Positions 38,849 to 50,914 of a stretch of 64,000 nucleotides of DNA are shown one piece after another; within the stretch, counting starts at the first letter, position 1; every line of letters starts with the position of its first letter. The stretch lies in contig CAJFCJ010000003.1 of NCBI GenBank assembly GCA_904063045.1, forward strand, positions 620,001 through 684,000, in the 5' to 3' direction. The DNA comes from Dimorphilus gyrociliatus (lineage: Eukaryota > Annelida > Polychaeta > Dinophilidae). Under the pieces are notes generated by a model. The model saw only the letters and a program-made list of their open reading frames with translations. It did no database searches and was not told where the DNA came from. The position numbers were made by a program, and so were the translations under genes.

Positions 38849-41800
38849 ATGAGTAAGCTTTCGTTCCGTACCCGCAATTTAGACGCTCAGAAACAAATGG
38901 GCGTCTATATTCGCGATGAAATTCCTGATATGGTCGCAGATTTCGCGGTTATCAGCCGCGCTGTACCGCAAATGCCTACTGGCATGGAAAAAGAAGAGGA
39001 AGCGGTAAGTCGACATTTCTAGTACATTAAAAACTCGTCCATTAGCCGCCATATTGGATTTTAGTAGAAAACCCGGTTAAAGTTGGCGCGCATTTTTCTT
39101 TAAAATAAAATTTTTTAGATGGATTACATGTGCAACATGTCCTCTAAATTTTATTTTACCTCATGCCGTCTTCCTTTTTTATTTATCAAGTCGTTTAAAG
39201 CTATTCTCTGTAAAGTCACGTGACTTATATTATCGTGGGATTTCCCCGCGTTTTTCGTTTTATAGGCCTATTAAACTCCCAACTTTTGCCATGATCAACC
39301 CTAAGTAAACTTAAATAAGAATTTTTACAACTGCATTTTATACAAATATTCGTACTATTATAAAAGAATATGCTCTTTTATATTATATACTTGTAATTCT
39401 AGGCACGTTGCTCTATAAAAGACGAAAAAAATTTTAATTAATGCTCAGTTAAATTTGATTGTTTTATTATAAGTTTTTTGATGTTTAAAATGAAACGAAA
39501 CAAAATTTGACTATACTTTACATCGAATATTATTTAAAAACTGCTAAAACAGTTTCCAATAATGCCATAAGTTATTCATTATAGTGATATGAATATTGTA
39601 ATATATCTGGTATAATCATTTGATAATAGTTATTATACTACATAATAATGATTCTTGTATTACTTCTATGTTCATAGTAAATTCTAATATTCTATACGAG
39701 AGCTATAGTTTAACTGTACACGTTGCTGTAATTAAAGTACGCTATTTGCGGGTATTATCATATTCAAATTAACAAAAAAGACAATGATATATTCATAATA
39801 ATATTATGCATCGTATTTTTGGATAAAAGAAAAGTATGTTGAAGTAAAAATCAAAATTGGTTGATGTTATCATTTCAATTGTTATATAAAGTCAGTTGTA
39901 AAAAGAGAATAGATTTAAAAAAGTTCTCAAAAAAATACTTTTACAAAGGAAACTTTAGAATGAGAGGTTTTTTGAAAGGAAATGAAAAAGTTGTACATTT
40001 CTTATGTATATACGCCATCTGTCGGTCTTGTATTGAGTTACATTTTTATCCAATTTACTATAAAATAATCCTATAGTCTTTCTTAATTTTGCTTTTGATA
40101 TGCTTTTCATTGAATATATGTATAGATGGTTAATTACACTGAGTAGAAGATGTTCAAACATTTATAATTATTCATATGTTATGTATTCGCGCAACATGAG
40201 ACAAACTTAATACAACGATACATTTAATGTAAAAAGTATAGATTTGCACTTGATATTTGTCTTGAACAAAATTTATGCATGTTCTATTGTAGCCAAAAAA
40301 GAAATAGTTTATATTGTTCTATCTTCTTATTTTGCAATTATTCATAATTTTTCTTTTATGTTTCGTACTACAGGAGCATCACCTTCAGAAAGCATTGTCC
40401 GCCCAGCAGATCCACGGCACGACGGAGAATCGTGTTATACCGACGCCCGAAATACATGAAATCCTCGAACGCTATGAAAAACTATATAGAACCGATTGGA
40501 AATGTCCAAAACAATATATTCATTTACAAGCATGGGGGGTAGATCAAGAAGAGGTTGATTATGATATGGACGAAGAAGATGAAACTTGGCTAAGGAATGA
40601 GGTACGGAAGTTCGATTTGACCAGCGACAAATTTGAGAGGATGATGGATCGATTAGAGAACGCCAGTGGACAAGTGGTTGTGAGTCTGAACGAGGCCAAG
40701 ATGCTCTTAAAAGAAGATGATGAACTAACAATAGCCGTTTATGATTATTGGCTTAGTAAAAGATTAGCTAATCAAGCTCAAACTCTCATTGCCAAAGTTA
40801 AAACAGACAAAAGGGATGGTACTGGCTCCAGTGATCCTTATGTTGCGTTTCGACGGCGAACCGAAAAAATGCAAACCCGAAAAAATAGAAAAAATGACGA
40901 AGCGTCGTTTGAGAAAATGAACAAATTACGACGAGATATAAAGAAAGCTTTGACAATTATTGATTTAGTAAAACGACGGGAAAAGAGTAAAAAAGAGCTT
41001 TTAGAGTTTACCAAGGAGGTATTCGAAAAACGGTACTATTGCGAGGATTATAACGGCGAATTGGTTGCCGAAGCAAAGAAACAACGAGTGGAAAAACGTC
41101 CAATGTTTAATTTAACTCAGTCTTACCAGTGGCCTATTTCTTGGCAAAATGAATGGAATGAGGAAACAACTCAGGCTCCGGCCAGAAAGAAAAGAAAGTA
41201 CGAGAAGAAGAGGCGTATTAATCATCATTCTGCAGAGAGATTACCACAATATAATGATTATGACGATTTCGTTGTATCAGAAGAAGAGAGTGTTAGCTCT
41301 GAGGAAGAGGAGGAGGTTGATGGTACTTTCTCATTTAGGAGAAAACCTGGTAGCAAATATCTGGCACCAGTTTACGAACCATGTGAACGATTTGCTTGGA
41401 CTGCTCCTGAAGATGGAGGGGTTGGTGACGAAAGATTTAGATTTTCATTGGTTTCATTTGATAAACCGAGAAGGCATTGTGTTGGCTATGTAAGGAGGAG
41501 AATTGGCAGAGGCGGCAGGGTGGTATTCGACAGAGCGAGAACGGAATGGGACCAATACTGTAGGAGTAAAGATATAGGGAAGGACATAAAATCACATTAT
41601 AGCAATTGTGAACATCGAAGCGTCCCGACAGCATCTATTTCGAACGTGTCCAGTTTTGGAACGCATAAAGACGATCTAATCAAAGCGGAAAGTGCTTCCA
41701 GGGAGAAGCAAATTAACAGCTCGATTGTTAAAGATTGTAACGAATCCGATAATCGGTTAACACCGATTGACAGGGACACCGTGAGAAATACGATTGCCTG

Positions 41801-41897
41801 TTTGAGTGTTCAAAATAGTCGAACTGCCGCCTTGAAAATTAACTTAAATAAGAGAGCGCCTGCAGAATTGGTCGAATCGGCTAATTGTATCTTTTAG
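38849..41897 (+). CDS. EPC1: Enhancer of Polycomb homologue (EPC1/EPC2)
   Basis: Scaffold subunit of the NuA4/TIP60 histone acetyltransferase complex. Two exons, 38849-39004 and 40374-41897, joined in phase 0 by a 1369 bp intron, 559 residues. It starts MSKLSFRTRNLDAQKQ and continues ISRAVPQMPTGMEKEEEA then EHHLQKALSAQQIHG, matching the EPcA domain. Further signatures are SLNEAKMLLKEDDELT, SSDPYVAFRRRTEKMQTRK, KNRKNDEASFEKM, KRREKSKKELL, the acidic Ser/Glu block VSEEESVSSEEEEE, FSFRRKPGSKYLAP, WTAPEDGGVGDERFRFSL and VRRRIGRGGRVVFDRA. Vertebrate EPC proteins exceed 800 residues; the long Gln-rich C-terminal part is missing and the protein ends SANCIF. Whether it is EPC1 or EPC2 is meaningless here, since that split is vertebrate. 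Confidence 0.96.
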
Positions 41898-43103
41898 TCT
41901 TTCAGCGCCGGTTGCGAAACGGTTCGTGTATTGAAATGTGTTCAAAGACAGTTAGTTGAATTGTTTATTACGGGGATAGATGGCGCTGCAGAACTTTTGC
42001 TTTATACATAGCAGTAAAGATTTTCAGGTTGTAAAAAAAAAAACACAAAAAAGGTGAAAAGATTAAAATGATTAAAAAAATCTCTTCCTTTATAAAACTA
42101 AAACATCAGAATTTATTGCCTCCAACTAACGAATAATTTTATTCAAAACCTTATTAAACAAAACCAAGCAAAACAGTAAGGTTAATTTGTACTATTTTTA
42201 AAATTTGATATCTCTGCAGCGCCACCTAACGGCATCGGTATCATTCCGTTAGCAATATTATGGGCCATAAGTGCCAAAAAAAAGTGATTTTTACTTTGTT
42301 GTTCCTATGTGTTTATAGTAAGTAAAGATGTCATTTTTATTGATCGAAAAATTATAAAAGTTCGAGCATATGCGAAAACTGTCCTTTATAAAGTAGCCGT
42401 TTTGAAAAAGACAACTGATTGCCTTTGAACACACTAGTTGTTTGTGTGTTGGAAGAAAAAAATATATATATTAATTGAGTTTCGCACTGCCTCGTGAACA
42501 TTTATTTTTTAAATATTCTGTGATAGTAAACACTCTTTTCTTTTTTTTATCGTCCCATATAGATTTGACGTCTTTTTTCCGGGCAGCTTTCGCATAATCT
42601 TGTAAATAATTTGTATATACACATGTATAAATCATGTACAGTAACGATATTTGAGTGTTTTTTGTTGATAATAAAGAAACCCATAAAGTTTGTTAGTTTG
42701 TTACTAATTGGCGATCAAATACTCAGTTTTTTTTCTCTTTTTGTGATTTATTTTTTTTTCCTATTATGTATATTGTTCATATTTTTCAAAGAATGACCAA
42801 TAGCTTCTTCTGACAAGTAAAATCATTTATTTCTATATATATATATATATTTATATATATTATATAACTATCATTATGAAAAATATCTCGTATGGCTTTT
42901 GACCATATATACAGTATATAGATATAGATATATATATATATATTCTATATTTTTTTTGCTTTAATTGCTAAATTTACTCACATGGATTAGAAAATTAACT
43001 TCTTTCTTATATTGAAAACTTTGGTCTATATCCATTCTGACTAAATATTAACCTACTTGGCAAAAAGATATAAAATAAAAAAAAAAAACATAAAAACTCG
43101 TCA

Positions 43104-43116
43104 AGGTCATAGGTCA
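43104..43116 (+). promoter_or_regulatory. Perfect DR1 nuclear-receptor element
   Basis: AGGTCA-T-AGGTCA, two identical half sites one base apart, preceded by TCA, which also makes the first half an extended TCAAGGTCA. DR1 elements are bound by RXR, HNF4 and COUP-TF families. It lies between the EPC and bHLH-PAS genes. Use in vivo is not shown. Confidence 0.5.
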
Positions 43117-43780
43117 TTAAAATTTTTATATTTTTTATTTTCTCTTTGAGTTAATAATTTTTTATGATGTTGGACAATTTTATTTTGTTTCTTTTTTTTA
43201 AAAAAAACAAAGAGTCAGATAAGTGACTAAAGAAATAATAGAATTCTATAGCCTTATTCCACTTCCTCCACATAAGAAAAACAATTATTAAAATTGTTTG
43301 TATTGTCATGTAGAAAGTAAAGATACCGTGTCTAAATTCTATTGTTGGTAAGATATCAACGTTTTTTCTTCTATCAAAAGAAATTGAGTTAAAGCGGAAG
43401 AGCTATATTAAATATTACGAAGAAAGCTTTTAGTCTTAGTGTTATTAAAAAATTGTTACCTGATCTTTAAATGAACAGGGTTACGTGTCCAACTTTTCGT
43501 GAACGTGATATTATCCCTCTGGTCAGAGTTGATTAAAACCGTGGTATATAAAATTACAAACGTTCATTTAATAAATTTAGCTGAAATAACTATTTAAGCT
43601 TATTGATTATACACGCTAAGAAATTAAGGTAAATGTATTATGTATGTATATTAGATAAATATTAATAAAACGTGACTAAATGATCTAAGTATCTATCATA
43701 CCGCTAATGTTGTACTTTAAATGAACACGAATTCGTCCAGGTGTATGTTTTTCAACGTCAACGTCTAATTGTTTCGGTTA

Positions 43781-43815
43781 GGCGTCACTTGAGCAACGCT
43801 CAAAGCGGTGACGCC
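43781..43815. repeat. GC-rich inverted repeat
   Basis: GGCGTCAC and TTGAGC are mirrored by GCTCAA and GTGACGCC around an AAC centre, with a four-base bulge (AGCG). The 35 bp hairpin sits in a GC-rich island and includes two outward GTCAC/GTGAC motifs. Confidence 0.7.
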
Positions 43816-43947
43816 CATTGTCCCGCCTTTCTGCGGCAGTGCTATTAAGGAATTCAAAACTATGTAGAAATATATATGTTTTTCAATTTCGTTCTATTCG
43901 TGTAATTTAATACTTACTATGTACATAAAAAGAAGGAAAAAGAGCAT

Positions 43948-43951
<4 letters not shown>

Positions 43952-43986
<35 letters not shown>
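43952..43986. repeat. (GA)n microsatellite
   Basis: A GA dinucleotide run of about 35 bp followed by a G/A-rich flank. Confidence 0.95.
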
Positions 43987-43989
<3 letters not shown>

Positions 43990-45349
43990 TGGGAGGGACT
44001 GAGGGAGGAAGGGAGGGGCAATTGAGAAATAAAAACGTTAAATGTACAGAAAAATGGAAAGATAGAATAAAGGTAATGAATAAATTCGGGATAAAGAAAG
44101 TTTTCAGAAGATTAATTATCTATGAAAGGATGTCGGAGAACAAAGAGTGAAATTATAGAAACTGAAAATTAAAAACAGAATAGAGATTATAATATCCATC
44201 AATAGATAATCTAGCTATATGAAAATAAAGACAAATTCATGACAATTATCCATAGAAAACAATTTATTTACCATCAGTTAAACTTGTCTCCGATAGAGAA
44301 ATTTAATGCTTTTGCAATTATTGAATCGGTAGTATTACATTAATAGTTTATTAATGCATTTTTAACAGATAAAATCTTCATGATGAATAAATAAAAATTC
44401 ATTTTTTTCACATCTTTTTTAATTTCAAATTTTAATATTAGAATTTCTATTTCACTCTTTAATGAATTAGACTTCGTTGCAGACGGTTCTTATACTCTTT
44501 GGTTTGTTGTTTTTATGTCGAAATATATAAAAATCTACGATAACTTCTTGTTTTAGTATATGTCATTTTGTCTTTGCATTGAAATTATAAGTATTGTTGC
44601 TTATAGGTTTGACCGTCTGTTCGACTGTATTGTTGTCTCTACTACTGTCCCCCTCCCCTTCTGCTTTCCGTGTATTACTTGAAGAATTGTTAAAAATGTA
44701 CTTCTATATTGATACATTAAATGCGTAGGTTGCAAAAAAGTATTAGCTTTCAACGTAGTGCAAAAATACATTAGCTTTTGTTAATTAACCATGCAGCAGC
44801 AAAATTCCAGGTAAAAGTCTTTACAAAGAATTTTATATCTGAGACAAAGTTGAATTGAAATATTTACTAAAATCAGTTGTCAAGACAACAGTATTTAATG
44901 ATGCTTATTTAAAAAAAAAATTGAACTTAGATTATATATAATTAACTATACGATTATTAGTATTATCTCATTGTTTTAGATATAATATCCAAAGAGTGTA
45001 TACTTTTATAATAGATTTATTAAAGGTTTTAGTGTTTTTCATAATCAAATTGGCTTTATATTTTCTAACCGTAACTTTTAAACGGAAGTGAACTTATACA
45101 TCTACATTAATTCTTATATGTAAATTAATAAAAAACTTAAAAAACTATTTTTATATTAGATGCATTATACTAATATCACTGTTAATATAAAATATGCTTA
45201 TTTACGTAAGTAATATATTTTTGTCTTCTACTAGAATATTGTATGATATGCTAAGTCTATTTTTAACTTGAAAATTCATTATGACGCAAAAATGGGAAAC
45301 GCCAATGGCGACGCTCATTCGCTAAAATATGTACTTTAAGGCGAATAGC

Positions 45350-45430
45350 GGTCGATGATTGGTTGCTTTACATTACAATGTAAGACGCGTATAAAAATGC
45401 GAATCCGAATGTGTTGTATCACTTGCTAGT
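45350..45430 (+). promoter_or_regulatory. Distal (P1) promoter of the bHLH-PAS gene
   Basis: A TATA box (TATAAAA, 45390-45396) lies in a GC-richer island, with an inverted CCAAT box (ATTGG, about 45358-45362) about 30 bp upstream. Transcription would start near 45420. A short 5' UTR intron probably ends at the acceptor just before the ATG at 45661 (cattccag). Confidence 0.6.
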
Positions 45431-45660
45431 TGAGTGAAACCGTCGAATTATTCCTGCTGGTCAGGTTATCTCTGTCTCTCTGATTATTTATACGATACAG
45501 CTTATCAGTTCACCAAAAAGTTTTATTTCATGTAAGATTCATTATTGTTTAATAAAAATTAAATACAGAATTGATTATGTAAATTATGCAGAGATATTTA
45601 ATATTTCCGCGTTGCTCATTCGTTATTTGCAATTTATTACCTATTTTTCTTCATTCCAGC

Positions 45661-48600
45661 ATGAGTGATCGAGGAAACTACTGGCAGCCTAATTTCCCCA
45701 ATATGTACAACCCTGAAATGTGGAATTTCCCTCAACAACCAAATATTCGACCCATTCAAAATGAGGCGTTGCAGCATGTTCAACAGCCGACAACATCCTC
45801 TCACGGGTTAGTAGAAATATTATATTACTTGGAACTTTTTATAGGGAAAATATAAAAAGAAATGAGGTCAACGAAAAGGTTAATCTCTCTAGCTGAGTTA
45901 AAATTTATATATAAAATTATTAGAGCCCAATTTCTTTTTTATAAGAAATCTATGATTAGAAGAGTTTCTTCTTTCATGATTCAATCAGCAAATATGTCCA
46001 TTCACTGGGTCTGTTAAGCGTTTATATTCAGTTTAAAATAGATCTAGTAAAGATTTTAATAGATGTAAAGAATCTGCTTAGAGAGGGTAACTTAATAGTA
46101 TTAGCATTAATATTAAAGTTCATATGTTTTATTATCACTAAATATCTTTAAATATAACGTTTGCGTCTTCTTTCTCTATTCCTCAGTAGATTGTTCTTTG
46201 TTTTTTATTCCCAGATTAAATAGAATATTATCTATAATATGTTTTAAAACGGAAGTGAATTATAAGCGTATAAGTTTTCATAGATTACGTTTGCTTTTTT
46301 TCTGACCACACCCTTTTTTTCTGTTAGCATCAGTAATAAACTAGTAATTTAATATCTACTTTATACATTCATATTTAATTTCAATCTTTCTCTCTCTTCC
46401 CTATACTATTACTTTATTATAAAGACGTATCATATTCTATTACATATCGATGACCATAGACTACAGAAATATGGTACTGTACTATCTTAGAATAGATGCT
46501 AAAAGCGGACAAAAACGTAACAATAGGTCAAATGATTATTAAAAAGTTGATTTTATTTTTTACAACTGTACTTTATTTATTAGAAGTAGAAAGAGTTGTT
46601 TTGTCATAAAAGTGAATTTTTAACAAATAGATGGCACTAGGTTAGACTATCAAAATTATTATTAATTGGTATCTTCCTTAATATTTTCTTACTGCTTATT
46701 TTGTCGAATTAATTAATTATATCATTAATATTTGATATCATAAATATATATATAATTGAAAGAGAGAAAAAGCGAGAGAGAGAGAGAAAGACCAAGCTTT
46801 CTATTTGTACATTTTGTTTGAATAAACTAAAAGGTGTTGGCAGATATGACCAAGTTTTTTATGACCTTTGCCGGCAGATAAATATCTCATTTTCTATACT
46901 AATTTCTTATTTTATTTCCTTATTCTTTTGAAAATAATTAAACCAAGGGAAATAGATAGAATTGATAATATATCTATAGTATATGCTGTGTATGCAGATA
47001 GCTATACGTATCGTAAGTAATTCTATTCAATGGTGTTTCATAGTAAAACATATTGATTAGTAATTCAAGCAAAAAGTTATCATTTTCTCTATATAGAAAT
47101 ATGCTACTACAGTTCAAGTTTAATCATAGACATGACGTCACCTATGTTAAATATGCAATAGATTTTAGCCAATAGAATTTTTGTCGGATGTCATGTGACG
47201 TGTGTGAAAAAATTTAAACTTGTCAGACAGAGGCTGGTCCTCGTTCATGCTAATCATGAAATTCTTTAGGTAATGGATTAAGCGTAAAAACATAAAAAGT
47301 TAACAAACTTTTGAACAATTAATTAATGGATATTGTTTTACTTTACAAACAGGTCAACTAAAGGAGCATCCAAGCAGAGGCGGGACCTCATAAACATTGA
47401 AATAAATCATTTAAGAGAGCTATTGCCGCTACCAGAATCTGCTAGGCAGAGACTGAGTCAGCTACAAATTATGTCTTTGACTTGCGTTTACATTAGAAAA
47501 TGTAACTTTTTCTCTCATAGTAAGTATACCTTTATAACTCCGTTTAAATATTTTAATGAATATTAGTCTGGTCACGTATTCAATATTAACACTCTATTTT
47601 TTTTCTCTAGTTTTCTCCACCATTCAACAACAAGAAATACCAGTTTTTGAATTTTCTCAAGTAAGAATAACAATTATTATAGAATTTCTAACAATAGTTG
47701 TATTGAAATCGCCTTTCAAAGATTTTATTGATTTGTCCACTTTTATTCAAGAAAAATACCAATTTAAATAGAGTTTTTTTTAATATTAACCTACTTTTAG
47801 GTTTTTTTTCTTTCAACTTTGATATAACGTTCTTTCTTTTTTTTATCAAAAACAGTCGATGCCCGGATTTTTGTTAGCATGCACAAAAGCTGGAAAATTA
47901 CTGTACATCTCCGAAAATGTTACAGAATTTTTGGGTCATTCTATGGTAATTATATTAATCAGTTATGTAAGAATTATTAAAGAACTTATAGAAGGTCATA
48001 AGCGAAAATTAAGGAGACGTTTGAATATCATTTTTAATGTTGAATTAGAACTTTCTATTGAAAAAGAGAAATTCTTCGTAAAGCGCCATTGTAAATGGCT
48101 TGGGAAAAAAAATAGTTCTTTTGTATAGTTTAAGATTTTGTTCACCTTGTTTATTTAAACTAAATGACTTTATTTGACAAGAATAAGAGGCGTATGAACT
48201 TGACATGTATACCCTTGATTTTTTTCCAACTGCGCAGTATTCTAAAAATAGCCCTATATACATAAACCACTATATTTCAAACTTGAAGAAAGTCTTCAAC
48301 TTCAAAATTGGGCAATTCAAGATAATTTTTCAAATGAAAAAATATCCCTTATCAATTCTTATCAGTGAAACTAGGCGTTGACTTTATAAACATTATCAAA
48401 TAAGAGATTACCTTTTAGGCTTTATAGCTCTATGTGTAAAAGATGTGAAGCATGTTTTAGTAAAATCGGTTAAACAAGCAGCAATAATTGTAATAAGACT
48501 GTCATTATAGAGAAAATAGACTAATTGGGTTAATCTTTAGGTACCGCACGACCTACTTTAATACAATACGTATTTGAACAACTAATTCATCAGATTTCTT

Positions 48601-50885
48601 TTCAAAAGAGGGAATCTACAGAATAATACAATAAACTAAAGGGATATATATTTGTATATATATACTGTATATATATATATACAGAGAGAAGGCAAAGAGG
48701 TGAAGGTAGGGGGGGGGGGTGATTTCAATGTCTACTTAAGAAAGGTCTTTGAGTACAGTCGCAGAAAGTTGAATGGCCTTATTTAATAAAATATACTTTA
48801 CATAAAAAAAAAACTATATTCAACAAGCACGTATCTATAACAATCAGATATGAAAAATTCATGCACACATATTATAACCCAAGCAGTAATTATTGTTCAA
48901 CGGTCAGCAATAAAAAATGTTAAGATAAGACGTCATATATAGATAAGAAATAGGTCATATTAAGAGAAAGGTAGTAATGCTGACTTTTAAATTAACCAAT
49001 GGCCTTTTAAGAAAGGGAAAAAATATTTTTGAAAAACTTTAACAAAGAATTGAATATAGAAGGTTTTCTGGAAAAGATTAGTCTTTAAGCGTCTATTGTT
49101 TCCTAACCTTCTCTTAAATTATAGTTGAATTAGATATTAAATCTATATTAAATGCCAACATTGAAAGCAGATTCCTTATTGGCTAAAATTGACAGATTAT
49201 ATTATAATTAGAAATAGGATACATTTAATTAAATGATATTTTAGACTTTTCTTTTTCCACTAAAGGTTGATATGATGACCCAAGGAGATTCCATCTACGA
49301 CATAATTGATAAGAGAGATCATTCTATCGTACAATCTCAATTAGCCAATGCACCCTTTAATCCTAACCCTTTAACCGGAATGGATGAACGCAACTTCTTT
49401 TGTAAAATGAATGTTTCGAGAACTCTAAGGAGACAGACTGGATTTGGTGATCACAAAGTGATGCACATTCAAGGTCATTTTATTCAAGCTCCGCAGCAAT
49501 CCGACTTGGCTAGACAACCAGTTTTCATGGCTGTGTGCAGTCCTTTGATAACACCCGATGTTAAGGAGAGTCTTATTCAAAATAATACAATGGTTTTTCA
49601 AACTGTGCATTGTTTGGATATGAAATACATGGAAATGGCATACAATGGTGAATTCCATTTAGGCTATACTGAGAATGAGATTCAAGGACTTTCCTGGTAC
49701 AAGCTTATTCATCCAGAAGATGTACAAGAAGCAAAGGAGAAGCACAGTCAATTGATCAAATCTAGCCACGAGATGGGTTGTATGCTTACTCTAAGAATGT
49801 TTGCCAAGGATGGAACATGGATTTGGGTGAATTTGGTTATGCACATAAGACAACCAACTGCTTGCAATAACGGAGAACCAGCAATCGTTTGCATAAATCA
49901 TGTGCTAAGAGAAGCCGATGCGGTACATTTTAAGCTACAAAGTCAAATGTATAGCTCCCATATTGCAAGATCACCTGAAGTTTTAACTCAGTCTGGCTCT
50001 AGCCCATCGCATAGTATCACTCCTATTCGAGTCGAGAAAGATAGCCTTCCTCCGTTTTCTGGTTTCGCTACACAGTTGGAGTCACCTTCATCGGTACAAA
50101 GTTCTACTCCACCATCAGCTTCACCGTCTTTTACACAGTTGTCCGACAAACCAACAATAAAGCAAGATATTCAGAACAGAATCAAAAGAAAGTTGGATAA
50201 TTCTAGCAATGCGAAGAAATGTGGAAGGCCTAAAAAAGCAAGACTGAATTCGAGCAGTTCGAGTGGATCTGGAACTTCAATCGAATCATTCAATCAGCCC
50301 ATTTCTGTACACGGCAGCGTTTGTTACGCTCCAGTCGAAGAAGCATCCGATGTACAATACATCAGTAACGTCTTACCTAACTGCTTTACACCCATCAATT
50401 TGAAAGCTGAATCACAAGTAGACTTGGGCGTTTACGATAAAATCGAAGATATAATCAATATGGATAGATTCGAAGATAATGAAGAGACGATAATGGATGA
50501 TACTAAAGCTAAGATGAAAGTTGAAATACCGTGGTCCCTTTTGACACCAGATTCTTCCCCAATTCGATCACCACCTATAGAAGATCTCGAGAATCGGACC
50601 AATTTATTGGCTGACGTAACAGAAGTTGTTAATCAAGATCAGGATTTTACGACTAGACCTCAAAATTCTGCTGATTTACCAACATTGGACGTATTGGCTC
50701 TAGAAGATTACTTGGATCAAGTTGAGAGTCCTGCAAAGGATGAGACGAAAGATGAAGCTGAGAATTTACTCTTCCAGCTAAATGATTCTCAATTATCACA
50801 TGTCGTTGCTATGGTAACAGACCTACTCGTCAATATAATGGCACCTCCCAGTGCCAATCAAGAGTCACCGAAAGTACATTGTTAA
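45661..50885 (+). CDS. NPAS4: bHLH-PAS transcription factor, NPAS4/dysfusion type
   Basis: Class I bHLH-PAS factor expected to pair with ARNT/Tango; in vertebrates NPAS4 is an activity-induced neuronal gene and in flies dysfusion acts in tracheal and leg development. Exons: 45661-45806, 47353-47519, 47611-47660, 47856-47945, 49266-50885, GT-AG with matching phases, 690 residues. The bHLH (about residues 49-100) contains [33 protein letters not shown] and [13 protein letters not shown], almost as in NPAS4. PAS-A includes [25 protein letters not shown] and [13 protein letters not shown] (about 260-370) includes [34 protein letters not shown] and [10 protein letters not shown]. The C-terminal half is Ser/Pro-rich and acidic, as in a transactivation domain, with an AT-hook-like GRPKK at about 475. 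A second first exon (47256-47269) is described separately. Confidence 0.95.
45807..47132. other. Large first intron of the bHLH-PAS gene (distal part)
   Basis: No exon seen. AT-rich, with an AGATGGCACTAG CTCF-like word at 46629-46640 and a short GA run at about 46760-46790. Confidence 0.5.
47133..47269 (+). promoter_or_regulatory. NPAS4: Candidate proximal (P2) promoter and alternative first exon
   Basis: ATG AAA TTC TTT AG at 47256-47269 is followed by a donor (gtaatg) and has the same phase 2 as the distal first exon, so splicing to 47353 would give [12 protein letters not shown]. Human NPAS4 begins MYR directly before STKGASK, so this short start matches it better than the 48-residue distal exon. 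Upstream in a GC-richer block are a perfect CRE (TGACGTCA, 47133-47140), a CCAAT box (about 47170), a second GTGACGTG (about 47196) and a TTTAAA TATA-like word (about 47212). Confidence 0.55.
47946..49265. other. Fourth intron of the bHLH-PAS gene
   Basis: 1320 bp between the two PAS-A exons. Nothing coding is seen. It contains a TATACTGTATA-type word within TA repeats (48655-48683) and a run of about ten G residues (48710-48719). Confidence 0.6.
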
Positions 50886-50914
50886 GCACAAAAATTATTC
50901 TTTTTCTACATATT

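Larger units (their letters stand above)
41898..45380. other. Intergenic region upstream of the bHLH-PAS gene
   Basis: About 3.5 kb with no supportable gene. It contains two convergent CTCF-like sites with the same GATGGCGCTGCAG-type core (41975-41991 plus, 42215-42229 minus), a perfect DR1 nuclear-receptor element (43104-43116), a GC-rich hairpin (43781-43815) and a (GA)n tract (43952-43986). The remainder is AT-rich. Confidence 0.5.
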
